Program-made: the position numbers and the translations under genes
Origin: Jackrogersella multiformis
Lineage: Eukaryota > Ascomycota > Sordariomycetes > Xylariales > Hypoxylaceae
Assembly: GCA_902806575.1 (NCBI GenBank)
Contig: CADCXD010000018.1
Coordinates: forward strand, 3,162,001-3,226,000
Length of the DNA: 64,000 nt
Direction of reading: 5' to 3'
Shown: piece after piece, positions 38,101-50,398 of the stretch
How the letters are laid out: each line of letters starts with the position of its first letter
How positions within the stretch are numbered: position 1 is the first letter of the stretch
The notes under the pieces: generated by a model
What the model was told of the DNA's origin: nothing
Databases searched by the model: none
Seen by the model: only the letters and a program-made list of their open reading frames with translations

Positions 38101-40631
38101 TAGCATATATGATCTTACGAATTATTTTGTAACCATCAGTTACTACAAAAATCTTGCTATGTACAATTTCTTGGACAGCGAATTAATCCAAGAAGTTAAG
38201 GAGCATGCCGGACAAGATGTCACGGACGCTTGGAACGGCATAATATCTGACGCCAAAGGAAATCAAACGGCCCTTGCTCTCAGATCGAACAGTCTGAACT
38301 GTATCAAGGAAACCTTCTACGTCGGCATTCCTGACTTCCGGTATTCGGCCAAGTGTCAAGCGAACAACTATATCCTTCTCGCTTTCTCGATCGTCATCTG
38401 CAGTGTCATCGTGATCAAGTTCTTGTCAGCTTTGCAGTTTGGCTCTAAGCGACGACCCGCCCCACAGGATAAGTTTGTCATCTGCCAGGTTCCGGCTTAT
38501 ACTGAGGGAGAGGATTCCTTAAGAAAGGCACTTGATTCTCTTACCGCCCTGCAGTATGACAACAAAAGGAAACTTATTTGTGTTATCTGTGATGGCGTCA
38601 TCGTTGGCGAAGGCAACGATCGCCCTACCCCGAAGATTGTCTTGGATATTCTGGGGGTGGATCCCAAGATCGACCCTCCTGCGCTCCCCTTCAAGTCCGT
38701 CGGTACTGGCAGCGAACAGCTTAACTACGGCAAGGTCTACTCTGGTCTCTACGAATACGAAGGCAATGTGGTCCCTTACATTGTTGTTGTTAAAGTCGGC
38801 AAGGAATCTGAACAATCAAAGTCTAAGCCTGGCAACCGCGGCAAGCGTGATTCTCAAATTTTGCTAATGAGCTTCCTGAACCGCGTTCACCATCGTGCCC
38901 CTATGAACCCTCTTGAGCTTGAAATGTTCCATCAGGTCAACAATATCATCGGTGTCGACCCTGAATTGTACGAATATCTCCTGATGGTGGATGCTGATAC
39001 TTGTGTACGGGAGGACTCTCTTAATCGACTAGTTGCTGCCTGCGCCAACAATTCGAAGATCGCCGGCATATGTGGTGAGACTGCCTTGCAAAACGAGGAA
39101 CGGTCGTGGTGGAGTATGATTCAAGTTTACGAGTACTATATCTCCCACCACCTGGCCAAGGCTTTTGAATCGCTATTTGGTAGCGTTACCTGTCTTCCTG
39201 GATGGTAAGTTTACCCCTTCGCTGCCCGTACCTGATTGTCTGGCTAATACCATTCGTAGCTTCACGATGTACCGTTTGCGAACTGCTGACAGAGGCAAGC
39301 CCCTAATCGTCTCCGATGGCGTTATCAAGGATTACAGCATTTGCAACGTCGACACCCTTCACAAGAAGAATCTGTTATCTCTCGGTGAAGATCGATATCT
39401 TACTACGCTCATGACGAAGCATTTCCCGTATATGTCTTACAAGTTCATTCCCGATGCCTACTGCCAAACTGCTGCCCCCGAGAAGTGGAGTGTCTTGCTC
39501 TCGCAGCGTCGCAGATGGATTAACTCAACTATCCACAATTTGGCCGAGTTAATGATGCTCAAGGACATGTGCGGCTTCTGCTGTTTCTCTATGAGATTTG
39601 TTGTCTTCATCGATCTTACGGGAACGATTATCCTTCCGGCTACTTGTGCTTACCTGGGCTACCTTCTCTACCGAGTCATCACTAATACTGGACCACTGCC
39701 GCTCGTTTCCATCATCATGATTGCTGCGGTCTATGGTCTTCAAGCCCTGATTTTCATTCTCAAGCGGCAATGGCAACATATCGGGTGGATGGTCATTTAT
39801 CTCTTGGCTTTCCCTGTCTATTCGTTAATCCTCCCGATCTACTCGTTCTGGAACCAAGATAACTTCTCCTGGGGTAACACGCGTATCGTCATTGGGGAGA
39901 AGGGCAACAAGCAGGTGGTCGCAGTAGACGACGAGGGCTTCGACCCGCGATCTATCCCGCTACAGCGATGGGATGACTACGCCTCGTTGAACAACTTGCC
40001 TGGCCGTCGTGGTCTTCACAGTGAAAAGGGACATGATGGATACGACGATACATACGAGATGGACGATATGAAATCTGTGTATTCTTCGGTCCGACAACCC
40101 TCTGTTCTTACTGGTCTTCAAGGTCGTGGTGGGCACATGCCACCTCACTCGCCCGCTCCTTTCCAGAATATGCCCCGACAGTCTGCATATGGCCAATATA
40201 CGGACAACGCGATGCACCGGCAGTCCACTGCTTCATTTGGCGACGTCCAGCGTATGCAATCCCCTTACCAAGACGCCCCGGTGCATAGGCCCAGCATGAG
40301 CAACCTTCGTGCTGTATCCAACAACTCCCCCCAATATGACATGCACCGAGTTTCTAACGCCACTCTTGGTTTTGCCGGTGGTGCCCGTACGCCGTTAGGT
40401 CATACCCATGGGCAGTCTACTACCTCATTTAACTTCCAGCAGGGTCACCTGGGACCTGATGATGGCATGATCATCGATGCGATCCAGGCCGTGCTCCGGG
40501 AGGTCGACCTAGACACGGTGACCAAGAAACAAGTCCGTGCTCTTGTCGAACAGCGGTTGCAGACAGAGCTGACAGGAGAGCGGAGGACGTTCCTAGATCG
40601 CCAAATCGATAATGAACTGGCTAATATGTAG
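35177..40631 (+). CDS. csmB: Class VII chitin synthase with reduced motor-like domain (csmB type)
   Basis: Paralogue and functional partner of the neighbouring class V enzyme (class VI in older csmB nomenclature). Exons 35177-35484 (308 nt), 35539-39204 and 39260-40631; introns are 54 and 55 nt; the product is 1,781 aa. The N-terminal domain resembles the motor of csmA but has no P-loop: after CIILG at the first exon junction it reads SLHQST where csmA has ESGSGKTT. Downstream are membrane helices near residue 660, a cytochrome b5-like region, the glycosyltransferase core with DADTCV, CGETA, EDRYLT and QRRRW (from residue 1407), membrane helices, a Pro/Gln/His-rich tail and a DEK-C-type C-terminus. 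The second intron splits the cysteine codon in LPGCF, just before the catalytic half. It converges on the PDK-family gene, 1.2 kb away. Confidence 0.95.
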
Positions 40632-41828
40632 TCGTCTCATCTTTTCGCATAAAATTTACGAAACCAAATTCAAGTCGGAGGACTAATATGGATGTACATA
40701 AAACAACACAAGTTGGTCATGTTTGATATGATAGTGGCAGGTTTGGAAAGGTCTGGATCATCCAAAAGAATCGTGTCTACGTGTTTTTGAACAAATAAGT
40801 CCTCACTGCCTACGCGCCTGCGATAAAAAGGAGTATTTATGTAATCACGGTTTTTGGCTAAGACTGCAGTAGGGACAGAATCAAGCGTATACCGTCGCAG
40901 TTGCTTTCCCCCTTACTCTCTTTTTTTAGTTATCGGATACAGGATACGGTGGACGGACATCTTATTATAAAGTCGCTGCATATCGTCGTTACACATTTAT
41001 CGCCGGGCTCTCCTTTTGATACTGAGCATTGCTATTAGGTAATAATCTTTTTGAAACTTATGCTTTTCAACGGGCTCATGGTTCACGGCTTAGATATGTG
41101 CGATTAGCTACTTGTAATGAAAATTGCTTGTTTGTTCTAGGTTACGTGGGTTCGTGCTTGGCCTAGTGTGATTTGTCGTTGTGCTTCGTCTTGTATAATG
41201 TCTTCTCAAGTGCTACTTGAGTAGGCGTTGCATCCATGGGTATCTAGGTAGGTACCGTGATAGCGAGATCCAAACAAGATCCGAACAGGGGCACTAGCGA
41301 ATCAAGAAGCTATATTGTTCCTTCAGTGTTTCTAAGACATTCATTCGGGTTTCTGCCATCTGGATTCCGGAGGTCCGGGTATATTTGTATACATAAAACA
41401 TACTTAAGGCAAATCCATATATAAAGCTGGCCACAACTCTTCCTAGTCAGTCCTCGTAGTAAATAGTAAGTAGTAATACATTTACTAGCACTAGTCTTAT
41501 CATATACATACCTCATATGTGCCAAGTTCGTTATATGATATTGGGTTATATAGGTAGTAACACCGACATATATATCCTACATCCTACCTACATCCCTACG
41601 CTCTACCCCTTACAAATCCTCCACACGCCCTCTTGACGCTCGTTTCGTAGTGTGGCAGCGTGGCAAAGTAAGAGGAAAACATAAAACGTCATTGCTAGGT
41701 AAATCTCCAGTTTCAGTCATATTTCTTAATAGATATATATCTACTAACGTGACCTAAACCTCAGGTTCCAAGGGGTAGGTAGGTATATATGTATGTATAT
41801 AACACAATAGCCCCCCTTACACCACCTT
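40632..41828. other. Convergent intergenic region (csmB / mitochondrial kinase gene)
   Basis: 1.2 kb between two stop codons, AT-rich, with a CTAGGTAGGTACC motif near 41244 but no gene. Presumably 3' UTRs plus spacer. Confidence 0.5.
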
Positions 41829-43397
41829 TTACTCTTTACTGTTACCATTCTTACCACTTTCGCCACCACCCATCGCCATCGCGTCGTCGATCCTGCCGAC
41901 GCCCTTAAGGCGGAGGTAGACGTCGGTGCCCCAGCCGTAGAGGCTCTGGACGGCGATGCCGCCGCCGAAGTACTCGGCGTAGGCGCGGCTGAGGGGCAGG
42001 CCGTAGCCGAGGCCGGCGATGGAGCTGCCGCCGCCGCCGTCGGCTGCGGATATGACGGCCAGCGCGTCGTTGCCCTCGGCGCCGCCGGGCACCTCGTCCT
42101 CCTCGGTGAAGGTGGTGAAGGAGTAGCTCCAGATGTTGGGCAGGACCTCGGGGGCGATGCCGCCGCCGCGATCGCGGATCCGGATGGTCACGCCCGGCGC
42201 GTTGTCGTCGAGAGGCTTGATGGCGTCGCTCTTGAAGGCGCCCTTGTCGCCGGCGGGCGGGTCAAGGGTTACGCGCGGGGGGCCGGCGTCGGGCGGCTCG
42301 GGCGCGATGGTGATGACGACGGGCTCGCGGGTGCGGCCGCTCTCGACGGTGGCGCGGAAGGCGTTCTTGAGGAGCTCGGTGACGATGTACTCCAGGTGCA
42401 TGGGCACGAAGGCGAAGGTGGTGCCGGGCTCGCCGTCGATGACCCAGTGCGGGCGTACGCCGTACTTGAGCTCGCAGATGTCGGCGACGAAGCCGGCGCA
42501 GGAGTCGACGACGGCGGAGGGCGAGAGTGCGGTGTCGATGACGCCGATGAAGGAGGGGTGCTCAGGGCAGGGGGTGGGGGAGGCGCCTGGGTCGAAGTGC
42601 GGCAGCGAGCTGTAGTGCAGGGCGATATGCTGCTCGGCGATGAGGCGGGTGCCGATGCGGGTGCGCAGGTGGGTGTCGAGGAAGCGGGTGACCTCGCTGG
42701 GGGAGACGTAGCGGCGGCACTCGAGGAAGCCCTTGGCGAGGATGGGGATGGTGTCCTGGTGGGTCTGCACGAGCTCGGCGAGGACCTGGGTGAAGCGGAT
42801 CTCGGCGTCGAGGTTGGCAATAGTGCGGTGCTTCCAGGGCAGCAGGGTGGAGAGCGAATGCAGGTAGTTGTGGTAGATCTTGCTGATGTTGGAGTTGGAC
42901 ACCACGATGAAGGGAAGGTTACGGAGAGCCTGTATGCGATGGGCTAGCCGGATGGGTAGGAGGGAGAGCGTGAAGTTGGCCGAGGAGAAGAGGGCCTGCT
43001 CTGAGATTGGAGGGCGACCATGCCTGTTGGATTAAGAATCTGTTAACTGGGTACATATACTATCTTGGAGACCAGATTGAAGTCATATTTTATGATATAT
43101 ATCTTATAACGGAGGCGGTGAATAGAACTATCCAGAGCATGATATAACAACATCGACCTACTTGACTAGGTCAGCAAGGCTCAGCGGGTGCTGATGCTTG
43201 TTGGTAAGGTCGGCTATCTCGTCGTCGGTCACCGTCGCAGTGCTCGGCGGATGAGACCATTTCTTGTGGGACGACTCAGACGAGGAGCTGCTGGCAGCAT
43301 GCGACGAATGGTAGTAACACGGTCTGAGAACATTGCGCTTTGCAATCGAGGCATTGGGTGTGTGGAAACACCGTAGCCGCCCGAATATTCTACTCAT
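41829..43397 (-). CDS. Mitochondrial pyruvate / branched-chain keto-acid dehydrogenase kinase
   Basis: PDK/BCKDK-family protein kinase that phosphorylates the E1alpha subunit of a mitochondrial 2-oxo-acid dehydrogenase and shuts it down. Two exons, 43397-43162 and 43023-41829, joined over a 138-nt intron; 476 aa. The N-terminus (MSRIFGRLRCFHTPNASIAKR) is basic and Ser-rich, as a mitochondrial presequence. The helical N-terminal domain contains EQHIALHYSS (His211 at the conserved histidine). The GHKL ATPase domain shows the N-box ELLKNAFRA (Asn299), the G1 box RDRGGGI (Asp363), the SYSFTTF segment and the G2 box GLGYGLPLSRAYAEYFGG. The second exon has marked G/C bias at third positions, unlike its flanks. 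Fungi have several PDK-type paralogues; which one this is (PKP1-like is my guess) needs a tree. Confidence 0.88.
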
Positions 43398-44097
43398 GGC
43401 GGCATTGTGTGTTGTATGGCGGTGAGCAGGAGGTTTGTGATGGTACTACGTTGAAGTAGTTGGAGTCACAAGCGAAGGATAGAAAGAGAAAAATACCTAG
43501 GTAGAATTGAATGTATTAAGAGTCACGAGCCTAGTGTAGTGTAGCGTAAACCCCGGAAACATCGACGTCAGTGCGGAAAATAACCCGATAAGCTCCTTAT
43601 CTTAGTGTCATCTCTGCCGATCTTGTCCTTGTCATTGTCCTTGTTCCAGGGGTACCTAGTGTACTTTTTATATTTTATATACCATTAGAGTATAATCATG
43701 CTATTGTCAAACTTTAAATCAGCAGGTATAACGATTATACCGTTTCATGTAAATCCGATGGTGAAATACCTCTTTACTGCTTGGGCTATGTGGGTAAAGT
43801 GGATGAGGCCATGTCCATCTACACTAGTGTACCTACCTAGGTACCTAGGTACCTAGAGATGAAATTAATGGTCGTGATTTGCTTTACTTACCCCTCGATT
43901 ATTGCATTTTATAACAAATTTACCATTTACACAGATAAAATTGGTGATAGGTTAGTTAGGCGTCTATTGTTCCCGACTATTACATAAGCCAAGTCAATTC
44001 AAGCTTTCTACCGAAGCTCCAAATCCCCCCGCATCAAATGCTCGCTCGCTCGTGCGACGTCCTATCTTGCCCCTCACGACGATAAGGATCCAGAGAA
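43398..44097. other. Intergenic region upstream of the mitochondrial kinase gene
   Basis: 700 bp, AT-rich, with three TACCTAGGTA decamers (43494, and an overlapping pair at 43834 and 43842). It holds the kinase promoter and the 3' region of the small inhibitor gene. No ORF. Confidence 0.5.
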
Positions 44098-44449
44098 TTA
44101 TTGAATCCTCACTTCCTGATCCAGCTCAACACCCTTGACATGCTCGTTCGACTCCAAGGTAGTCACGGCATCGTTGGGGAATGTAACCCTAGTTGATATC
44201 AATGTTTAGTAGGGAAATACAAAGATAAGAGATCAACAATAAACAATGACATACGAGAAGCCTTTGATGAGGTTGTATTCGTGGCCAATCTTGCCGCCTT
44301 GGTCTTGAGCGTGCTTCTTCGCTGCAGCCACTTGCTCGGGGCTAGCATCCGGCTTGCAGGTAACCTATTAGGCAATGAGCAACAGTATTCATTAGATTCA
44401 TCATCTACGATATTAAAAGAGGGGGTATGATTACAATGTAGGTAGGCAT
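44098..44449 (-). CDS. Small I9-type proteinase inhibitor (Pbi2/IB2-like)
   Basis: A 71-aa protein from three exons: 44449-44435 (15 nt, MPTYI), 44364-44255 and 44188-44098, with introns of 70 and 66 nt. It was found by splicing; no single long frame reveals it. The sequence reads as the inhibitor-I9 fold, the same fold as subtilisin propeptides: start MPTYIVTCKPDASPEQVAAA, then GGKIGHEYNLIKGFSVTFP and a tail around HVKGVELDQEVRIQ. The yeast relative Pbi2 (I2B) inhibits the vacuolar proteinase B and is part of the LMA1 complex that supports vacuole fusion. There is no signal peptide, so a cytosolic role is likely. It is divergent from BMS1, with 1.06 kb between start codons. Confidence 0.85.
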
Positions 44450-45508
44450 CTTGATAGAGGTAGTTGTGTGAATGAAGTGTCTGGCTGATAGTTTATAAAA
44501 GTATTTAGTTGAGAGGTAATATAATAGAGAATAGGAAAATGGTAAGTGTTGATGGTGTTGCTGTTGCAAGATAAAAGGTTGGGTTCCGAGGAAGGAAGCA
44601 AGAGAGCGCATGCTAGTTTAATAGAAGATTGGTCTAGCTCTAATAAAGTCCACAGTGCCTCTTGTACCTGACCTACGTCGGGTATCACAAGGCATTTGGT
44701 ATAACCGTAAAGTAGGTGGGATAGGACTGCGTAGGAGGCCTTAGACTGGTGGAAGGACGAATACGTCATCACGGCCTGACTTTCAACATAAACTTCCCGC
44801 TCGACTGCCTAGCTCTACGTACCATTTAGCGCCTTGGAAAACATGAAAGATCAGACACATTCTGGACAGTCCAATCTTTGTAAAACGCCGATCCAGGTTT
44901 TGACTCACATGATGGTTTACGTATGCAAAGAGATATGAATTTGTCACCATTACTTTTGTGAGAGCTATTAAGCTTGATACATTAAGAGGGAGAGTCTTAT
45001 TATTTAAGGAAACCCATTATGTAATGAACCTATACAGATCACGCATGAGACTTAAGATATTGGCATACAATAGGTACATATAAATATATGTGACCATTAA
45101 GCACTCAGGTACCTAGTGATAGTAGAAGGTATGTAAACTGACAATTACATCATCTAAATACCTGGTAATCGACATGATCAGTAGATTTAGATATCTCGGT
45201 GCCTAAGGCCTAAGGCGTACCGAAACTTTAATAGAGAGCCGAACCTACCCGGCAGCCCGGAAAAGAAACTTAGGGGTCCGAAGGTGGGACCCACCCTAAG
45301 CATCTGCCCCGCTAGCTCGCGGCGTGGGATTACTAGTGTAGACAAAAGGCCCACTTGATTATCGCTATCGCTATCTCTATCTCTATCGATAAAGATTTAC
45401 CTAGGGCGGTAGCCAAAACTTTTTTCTGCCTTCAATGGGAGTAAGATTCAATCGTCGCAACAACATTGTCAAATTGAATGTTGCGTTCCACATCGCAAAG
45501 TCGCAATC
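44450..45508. promoter_or_regulatory. Divergent intergenic region (inhibitor / BMS1)
   Basis: 1.06 kb between two starts. It contains a CTATCG/CTATCT repeat (45361-45390) and an A/T run just upstream of BMS1 (near 45415-45425, AAAACTTTTTTC) that resembles the RRPE element of yeast ribosome-biogenesis genes; that resemblance is weak. No ORF. Confidence 0.5.
45361..45390 (+). repeat. CTATCG/CTATCT hexamer repeat
   Basis: About five units in the BMS1 upstream region. Confidence 0.8.
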
Positions 45509-48500
45509 ATGGAGCAACAGACAAATAAACCTCACCGCAAATCCAAGGAGAAGAAGAAGCATACTGGTGGTTTGTAGATTGTATCAATCCTATCATAACT
45601 TTACTAACGAGTCTAGATCACAATCCTAAAGCCTTTGCCTTTTCGAGGCCTGGCAAACTTCAGCGTGCTGCTGCTAGATCGCACGATGTATGTTCCATTC
45701 ATACTTATATGGTTCTATCTAATCTTGCTAACACTGCTCTTTTAGATTAAAGAAAAGCGACTACATGTACCTCTCGTCGATAGGGTACCCGAAGTATCTC
45801 CTCCAAGACTCGTGACAATCGTTGGTCCGCCCGGTGTTGGAAAGACGACTTTGTTAAAGTCGCTCATTCGCAGATATGCAAAAGAGACGATTACGGAGCC
45901 CCAAGGGCCTGTTACTATCGTCACTTCGAAAAAACAGCGGCTTACGTTTATCGAATGCCCCAACGAGCTTGAGGCGATGGTTGACATAGCTAAGGTGGCA
46001 GACATCATCCTGCTCATGATTGACGGGAACTTCGGTTTCGAGATGGAGACCATGGAGTTCTTGAATATTCTAGCCGCCACCGGTATGCCTGGAAACGTTT
46101 TCGGTATCTTGACTCATCTGGACCTTTTCCGAAAACCACAGGCACTCAAGGATGCCAAGAAGAGATTAAAACACAGATTATGGAGCGAACTGTACCAGGG
46201 CGCACATCTATTCTATCTATCTGGTGTCATCAATGGTCGATATCCGGACCGTGAAGTCCACAATTTGTCTCGGTTCCTCTCCGTCATGAAGAACCCCAGG
46301 CCGTTAATCTGGAGAAATTCGCACCCATATGCCGTCATTGATAGCTTCCGAGATATTACACATCCTACACAGATCGAAGAAGATGATAAGTGCGATCGGT
46401 CGATTATGCTGTCGGGGTATCTTCGAGGAACCAACTTCTCGAGCCATAACCAACGCATTCATATTCCCGGCCTTGGCGATTTCACTGTGTCGAGTATAGA
46501 GGCACTTCCTGATCCTTGCCCAACGCCGGCAATGGAACAGGCTATTGCGAGGGCGACTGGGAAAACGGGCAGAAGGCGATTGGATGAAAAGGAAAAGAAA
46601 CTCCATGCTCCCATGTCAGATCGGAGTGGCTTAAAGATTGACGGTGACGCCATTTGGATCACCAGAGAAAAGGGGTTCACCTTTGACAAGGACGTCAATT
46701 ACGCAGAGCGTGGTGAAGGCGAAGAACTTATCATTGGACTCCAAGGAGAAAGGCGGTTGCTAGGTCAGACAGAGGATGGTCTGCAGCTGTTCCGAGGCGG
46801 TGAAAAGATAACAAGCCTTCCCGAGGAAGAAAATACCGGAAGGAAAAACCAACGAACTGTGAGATTCGCTGAAAGGGACGAGGATGAAGACGAGGTCCCC
46901 GATGACGAAGGCTTTGTTAGCGGAGAAGACGAATTCAACTCGGACGATGAACCCGAATTCAATGAAAAGAAGCTGGGCAAGATGTTTAAGGAGTCGGATA
47001 AGGACGGCGGCGATGAGGATATCGCATTTGCTGACAGCGACTCGGATCTCGGATCTATTTCGGGTGATGAGATTGACGAAGAGGACGAGGGCGATGAAGA
47101 GGACGACTACAATGACGAGGAGGAATCTGCTCTCCGCTGGAAAGACAACCTAGCTGGAAAAGCACAATTGCTCCATGGTGTTCGACCATCTTATCGGACC
47201 GCAGATCTTGCACGTCTGATGTATGATGAAGCCTTGACAGCCGATGAAGTGCTGCAGAGATGGAAGGGAGAGGTTGAAGCAGATGAATTGGAAGAAAACA
47301 TCGAAGATTCGGAAGACGAGGACTTCTTCAGGAAGGCAAAAAATGACGAGGATGCAACCTCGGAAGACCGGTCTATACCTCTATACGATTACGACCAACT
47401 AGCAACAAAATGGTCGTTAGATGATAACATTGAACAGCTTCGCCAGCGCTTCACAACGGCTACTCTGGGCGAAGGGGGTGATGGCGGAGATGGGTTTGGT
47501 GGATTTGATGAGGACGGCGAGGACGGGGACGAGGACGATGAAGGAGATGGCCAGTTTGAAGACCTTGAAGCAGACGAACAACCTAAGGCTGAAGCTGAGC
47601 CTGCAGACAGCCTCGAAGCGGAGCGTGAGAGAAATGCTCGAAGAAAAGAAGAGCTGAAGCTCCGGTTTGAAGAGGAGGACCGCGAAGGTTTCAATAATGA
47701 CAAGGCCATAGCAAGGCGCGAAGGTGGCGAAGAGGAGGAGTTTGGTGAAGATGAATGGTATGACGCGCAAAAGTCGCTCATTCAGAAACAACTGGACATC
47801 AACAATGCCGAGTTCGAAGCTCTAGATGAACGGCAAAGAGCCGCAGTTGAAGGTTTCAAAGCTGGGAAGTATGCCAAGATTGTGATTGAGAAGATTCCTG
47901 CAGAGTTCGTCACCAACTTCAATGCTCAGATACCTCTCATAGTTGGAGGTGTACTTGCAACAGAGGACAGATTCGGATACGTCCAAGTCCGAATCAAGAG
48001 ACACCGCTGGCACAAGAAGATCCTCAAAACAAACGATCCCCTTATATTTTCTCTCGGATGGAGAAGGTTTCAGTCACTTCCGATATACAGCATCTCAGAT
48101 TCACGTACGAGAAATCGCATGTTGAAGTATACACCGGAGCACATGCACTGTTTTGGTACATTCCATGGTCCCCTCATCGCTCCAAATACTGGCTTTGTCT
48201 GCTTCCAATCCTTTTCATCCGCCAACCCTGGCTTCCGGATTGCTGCAACTGGAACTGTTCTCTCTGTTGACGAGTCAACTGAGATTGTGAAGAAACTTAA
48301 ACTAACCGGAGCGCCGTATAAAATATTCAAGAACACGGCGTTTATCAAGGACATGTTCAACAGTTCACTCGAGATCGCCAAGTTTGAAGGCGCCGCTATC
48401 AAGACAGTTTCCGGCATTCGCGGTCAAATCAAGCGTGCCCTATCTAAACCAGATGGCCACTTCCGAGCCACCTTCGAAGACAAAATCTTGATTAGTGACC

Positions 48501-49048
48501 TGGTGTTCCTCCGCGCGTGGTATCCCATCAAGCCACGCCGGTTCTACAACCCGGTCACTAACCTCCTAGGCGACTGGCAGCCGATGCGGCTCACGGGCGA
48601 AGTGCGGCGGGACCAGGGGATCCCGACGCCGCAGGACCGCAACAGCAAATACCGGACGATCGAGCGGGCGACGCGGCACTTCAACGCGCTGAAGGTGCCG
48701 CGGGCGCTGGCGGCAGAGCTGCCGTTCAAGTCGCAGATCGTGCGGACGAAGCCGCAGAAGCGGAAGACATACATGCAGAAGCGGGCGGTGGTGCTGGGCG
48801 GGGAGGAGCGCAAGGCGCGCGACCTGCTGCAGAAGCTGACGACGATCCGCAAAGACGCGGCGGCGCGGCGGCGGGCCAAGAAGGACGACAAGCGTGCCGA
48901 GTTCAAGAAGCGCATGGAGGAGATGGGCGAGAAGAAGGAGGCCCGCGAGCGCCGCCAGAAGCAGGAGTTCTGGCGCAAGGAGGGCAAGAAGAGGAAGGGC
49001 GACGCCGAGGGTGCTGGAGAGGGCGGTGGGGGGAAGAGGAGGAGATAG
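45509..49048 (+). CDS. BMS1: Ribosome biogenesis GTPase BMS1
   Basis: Nucleolar GTPase that works with Rcl1 in the SSU processome for 40S maturation. Exons 45509-45569, 45617-45687 and 45746-49048; introns are 47 and 58 nt; 1,144 aa. The first intron has a non-consensus GTTTGT donor and a TACTAAC branch-point-like sequence; the join gives HTGDHNPKAFAFSRPGKL, a hallmark N-terminus. The GTPase domain has the P-loop GPPGVGKTT (71-79) and THLD in the NKxD position, as in the family. The AARP2CN domain follows, then a long Asp/Glu-rich central region, and the conserved RIBIOP_C half (KILKTNDPLIFSLGWRRFQS, HCFGTFHGP, LVFLRAWYP) ending in a Lys/Arg-rich tail. The last ~500 bases are conspicuously more GC-rich than the rest of the gene. 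The identification is secure. Confidence 0.94.
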
Positions 49049-50398
49049 TGAGTACTTATGCTTATGTACCGCAATGGGAATGTAGGGTTACGAACAATGG
49101 TTAATATCCATTTACAATACTTATACGCATACTAATAACTTCTTCACAGACCAAGAATTGTTGTGTGTGAGTAAGAATTGTTACGGGAAATAATTATGTG
49201 ATATTATTTTTTACATAAAAAGAAAATAGGGGGGTGGGGGGGGGGTGGTTATTATGAAAGTTATGGCGCGACCTGGTCAAAGCTCTTTGCTTTTCTTGTC
49301 AGTGACCACGTTTTCCCCGCTACGGTACTTGATGCATGTAGTGTATGCAGCAAGGTAAGGTAAGGTAACCTGGTAAGGCGATCCAGCGCCATTAAACCCC
49401 TTGGGAGTGAAGATAAAGGAGGTGTGAAGAGGAATGTCATTTGCCAGTTCATGTCGTTCAAATGCTTAGGTGCTTAGGCTAGGCATTCGATTCATTTCAC
49501 TAAATTAATGATGATCGATTGCGATTCGGAGTATAAATGATACGGATCATAAATGATATATCAATTTACAGACCTCGGGTTTTTGCTACTATTGCTTAGC
49601 CACGATATGACGCGACGCATAAGTAGGTAAGCAAGCAGACGGTATTGAGCTTACCTACCTACCTAGGTCCTCAGCAGAACGGCGTCACTGGAAGCCGTAC
49701 CTAACTACCCACGGTCTTTTGATCGAAAAGACTTAACCATTTCGCAAGTTTATTATATTAAACTTAAATAACGGATTAATTTTGAGATTGGAATTTGGAA
49801 TACGGGTTTTTTTGACTCTCCTTTCGCTAATTTTCGTGGTAAAATACCCCTTTTTTTAAGTAACCCCTGCGCCGCCTCCAGTGGCGCCGGTCAGTTTGTA
49901 CACAATCTCTGCCGGGATGGTACTATCACTAGACACCTAGTACCTATACATAAAGTTTGCCTTATGTTTACATACATTAGTGAGATACATGATATTGTAT
50001 GAGATAACCGTGAAAATCGAGGTAAAAAGCCAATCTTGCCCGAAGCTTAATGCCCGTTACAACATAGCCCACTACGGCGTATCACTGCATAAGCGGCTCT
50101 TTTGGACCATGAAGTTAAACTGAGCATCAATCAAATATTCTTGTCCGACCTATTAGAGCTGACCGTAGTGCCCGGCCCGCTAGGGCATACGGCGAAGTTA
50201 CAGTCAAACCACCAATCAAATATATTTCTTGAGGATCTCCGTACTCTACGTCGAAAACTTTAAGACAGCCAAGAATGGAGTTGCTCTGGGGATACTTACA
50301 CGCATATATAAGAAGTCTCATGGAATATAAAACCTTTTCTCCCGTATTTTATACACGCCTTCGGCAACCTTTCAACAACTCTAAATTGCCACCACTCC
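49049..50398. other. Intergenic region between BMS1 and the orphan membrane protein
   Basis: 1.35 kb with no gene. It contains a G-rich run (49229-49248) and GGTAA repeats near 49355. The right half is the promoter of the downstream gene. Confidence 0.5.
49229..49248 (+). repeat. Poly-G tract
   Basis: Twenty bases of G broken only by two T residues, downstream of BMS1. It could form a G-quadruplex in single-stranded DNA or RNA; it could equally be a simple homopolymer. Confidence 0.8.

Noticed and set aside
42269..42947. 183-codon ORFs on both strands within the mitochondrial kinase gene
   Set aside because: Shadows of the GC-rich second exon (Pro/Ser-rich and Val/Gly-rich frames).
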